Notes under the pieces: model-generated
What the model was told of the DNA's origin: nothing
Database searches by the model: none
What the model saw: the letters and a program-made list of their open reading frames with translations, nothing else
Made by a program: the position numbers and the translations under genes
Part shown: piece by piece, positions 5,940 to 7,669 of the stretch
Position numbering within the stretch: position 1 is the stretch's first letter
Layout of the letters: each line of letters starts with the position of its first letter
Assembly: GCA_900770805.1 (NCBI GenBank)
Contig: CAAGLP010000157.1
Coordinates: 1-7,669 of the forward strand
DNA length: 7,669 bases
Source: an uncultured Paraprevotella sp.
GTDB taxonomy: Bacteria; Bacteroidota; Bacteroidia; Bacteroidales; Bacteroidaceae
Direction of reading: 5' to 3'

Positions 5940-7669
5940 TCATTTTTCCGTTTTTTCAATTCCATTCCGGTGGAGTAGGGCATCTATGCCAGGTTCCTCG
6001 CCACGGAAGTTTTTATATAATGTCATTGGGTGCTCGGAGCAACCTCGGGATAGAATTTCCCTGCGGAAGCGTGCTGCTGTGTCTGTGTTGAATATGCCTT
6101 CTTGCTGGAATACGCTGAATGCATCTGCGTCTAGAACCTCGGCCCACTTGTAGCTATAGTAACCAGCTGAATATCCTCCTGACATGATGTGGCCAAAGCG
6201 CACGCTCATACAACTGTCGTCCAAGGTCTTCAGTACCATTGCTCTTTCCCATGCCTGGCTCTCGAAAGAGCGTATATCCTGAGTTAGAGGAGTGCTGAGG
6301 GTGTAGTATGCCATGTCCAGCAGACAGAAACTTACCTGACGGCAACATGCATATCCGCACTGGAAGTTGCGGCTCTCGCGTATACGTCGTATCAGCTCTT
6401 CGGGCATGGGCTCGCCTGTCTGGTAGTGGTATGCGAAGGTGGCAAGGAACTCGGGCTCCGTAGCATAGTTTTCCATGAATTGGGATGGTAGTTCCACAAA
6501 GTCCCAATATACGTTAGTGCACGACAGGGCCTCGTACTTGACCTGCGAGAATATGGCATGCAGGGCATGTCCAAACTCATGCAGGAAGGTTTCCACCTCG
6601 CCCAGTGTGAGTAGGGCTGGACGTTCTTTAGTAGGCTTGGTGAAGTTCATCACAATGGACACAATGGGGCGCACATTCTCACCAGTTTTATCTTCCACCC
6701 ATTGTTCTCGGTATGTGGTCATCCAAGCACCGGATTGTTTGTTGGCACGTGGATGAAAGTCGGCCAAAAGTACGGCCAGGAAAGTGCCGTCAGTATCCTT
6801 CACACGATATGCCACCACATCGGGATGATACACAGGGATGTCGGCAGCATGCTCGAAGGTGATGCCGTACAATCGTGTTGCCAGACCAAAGACTCCCTCC
6901 TGCACCTTTTCTAAACGGAGGTATGGACGCAGCATTTCACTATCTATGTTGTATCGTTGCATCTTCAGCAGGTAACCGTAGTGCGAGAAGTCCCAGGGCT
7001 GAAGAACGAAGTTTTCGCCTTCCTTCTCTTTAGCAAGTTGTTCTATTTCGGCTACTTCCTTTTCTGCCACGGGGCGGTATGCCTCCAGTAGTTTGTCCAT
7101 GAGATCGGTGACATGTGCTACGTCTTTTGCCATGCGGCGCTCCAGCACAAAGTCGGCGTAGGTTTTGTGCCCCATTACCTGGGCAAGTTGTTGGCGTAGG
7201 TTCACCAGCTGACGCACGTTTTCAAAATTGTTATTCTCGTTCTCATGTGTGCAGATGGAGTTCATGGCACGGTAAACTTTTTCCCTCAGATCTCTGCGTC
7301 GGCTATATTGCATGAATGGACCATAGGAAGGAGCCTGCAGTGTGATAACCCAACCTTCCAAACCACGTGCTTCTGCCTCTTGACGAGCTGCAGCAACTGC
7401 ACTTTCGGGCAGGCCATCCAGTTCTTCCTCGGAGGTAAGATGCATGGTCCATGCATTGGTGTCGTGAAGTTCATTCTGGGAGAATTGCAGGGACAATTGG
7501 GACAGCTTTGTACGTAATTCAGCTAACTCCTCTTTCTTCTCCTTTGGTAAGTTGGCACCGGTGCGCAAGAAACCGTCGTAGATTTTCTCCATCAGTATCT
7601 GTTGTTCGGCGTCCAGTTCATTGCGCTTCTCCCACACATGCTTTATGCGTTGGAATAGACGCTCGTTCA
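5940..7669 (-). CDS. M3-family zinc oligopeptidase (oligopeptidase A/PrlC- or Dcp-like), N-terminus cut by window edge
   Basis: The frame is open to the right edge, so the gene begins outside the window; 575 complete codons are visible. The apparent start at 7637 is an internal GTG (Val): ten codons before it (NERLFQRIKH) already match the family, so it is not the true start. Relative to about 680 residues for M3 proteins of this type, roughly 100 are missing. The zinc site HEFGH is encoded at 6581-6567, and the third ligand Glu in FVELPSQF lies 25 residues after the second His. The C-terminal GGYSAGYYSYKWAEVLDADAF-like substrate-binding stretch is intact, followed by ILSRGCSE and a FRGEEP ending. 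VELPSQFMEN and the ending resemble oligopeptidase A more than peptidyl-dipeptidase Dcp. It degrades short peptides; location cannot be judged without the N-terminus. It is the first visible gene of the operon. Confidence 0.93.
   Translation of the reverse strand, partial: NERLFQRIKHVWEKRNELDAEQQILMEKIYDGFLRTGANLPKEKKEELAELRTKLSQLSLQFSQNELHDTNAWTMHLTSEEELDGLPESAVAAARQEAEARGLEGWVITLQAPSYGPFMQYSRRRDLREKVYRAMNSICTHENENNNFENVRQLVNLRQQLAQVMGHKTYADFVLERRMAKDVAHVTDLMDKLLEAYRPVAEKEVAEIEQLAKEKEGENFVLQPWDFSHYGYLLKMQRYNIDSEMLRPYLRLEKVQEGVFGLATRLYGITFEHAADIPVYHPDVVAYRVKDTDGTFLAVLLADFHPRANKQSGAWMTTYREQWVEDKTGENVRPIVSIVMNFTKPTKERPALLTLGEVETFLHEFGHALHAIFSQVKYEALSCTNVYWDFVELPSQFMENYATEPEFLATFAYHYQTGEPMPEELIRRIRESRNFQCGYACCRQVSFCLLDMAYYTLSTPLTQDIRSFESQAWERAMVLKTLDDSCMSVRFGHIMSGGYSAGYYSYKWAEVLDADAFSVFQQEGIFNTDTAARFRREILSRGCSEHPMTLYKNFRGEEPGIDALLHRNGIEKTEK

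Noticed and set aside
5273..6153. Plus-strand open frames of 112 and 123 codons
   Set aside because: They lie opposite the deaminase, protease start and peptidase end; composition follows the opposite-strand codons.
7635..7637. GTG at 7637 as the start of the M3 peptidase
   Set aside because: The frame stays open and family-like to the window edge, and about 100 N-terminal residues would be missing.

Overview
The window comes from a member of the Bacteroidales (Bacteroidota), most likely a Bacteroides/Prevotella-type gut or oral bacterium. This rests on three things: the families present, the general lack of Shine-Dalgarno sites (AGGA before dtd and GGAGGA before rloB are the exceptions), and a promoter of the Bacteroides form (TAnnTTTG with a TTTG-like box about 20 bases upstream). 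All genes that can be supported lie on the minus strand, so the window reads biologically from right to left.

Right part (7669 to 2589) is a compact run of housekeeping genes: an M3 oligopeptidase cut by the window edge, a dCMP/ComEB-type deaminase, an S41 C-terminal processing protease with PDZ domain, D-aminoacyl-tRNA deacylase (dtd), and a short-chain dehydrogenase. Gaps are 58 and 55 bases, then a 10-base and a 4-base overlap, so this is probably one operon. It ends at a strong intrinsic terminator (2513-2544 with a U-rich tail).

Middle part (2588 to 2210) is 379 bases without a convincing gene. It holds the terminator, a possible gene-tail remnant, and a promoter pointing left.

Left part (2209 to 1) is an accessory cassette of lower or uneven GC. 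An AAA/ABC-type ATPase (AbiLi/RloA-like) is followed one base later by an RloB-family Toprim-like protein (AbiLii-like). This is the two-gene layout of the AbiL type of abortive-infection anti-phage system. Forty bases further on, with no terminator between, begins a third gene, cut by the left edge. Its visible part predicts a short N-terminal segment, one Gly-rich membrane-spanning segment, a charged Asn/Ser/Thr-rich linker and the start of a possible globular domain. If co-transcribed, it could be a membrane-linked third component; this is the most interesting open question here.

GC counted by hand in 300-base samples: 52% in the operon (3241-3540), 35% in the 5' half of the ATPase gene (1801-2100), 50% in its 3' part (961-1260), 31% in the third gene (1-300). 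This fits a recently acquired, possibly mosaic defence cassette beside a core operon.
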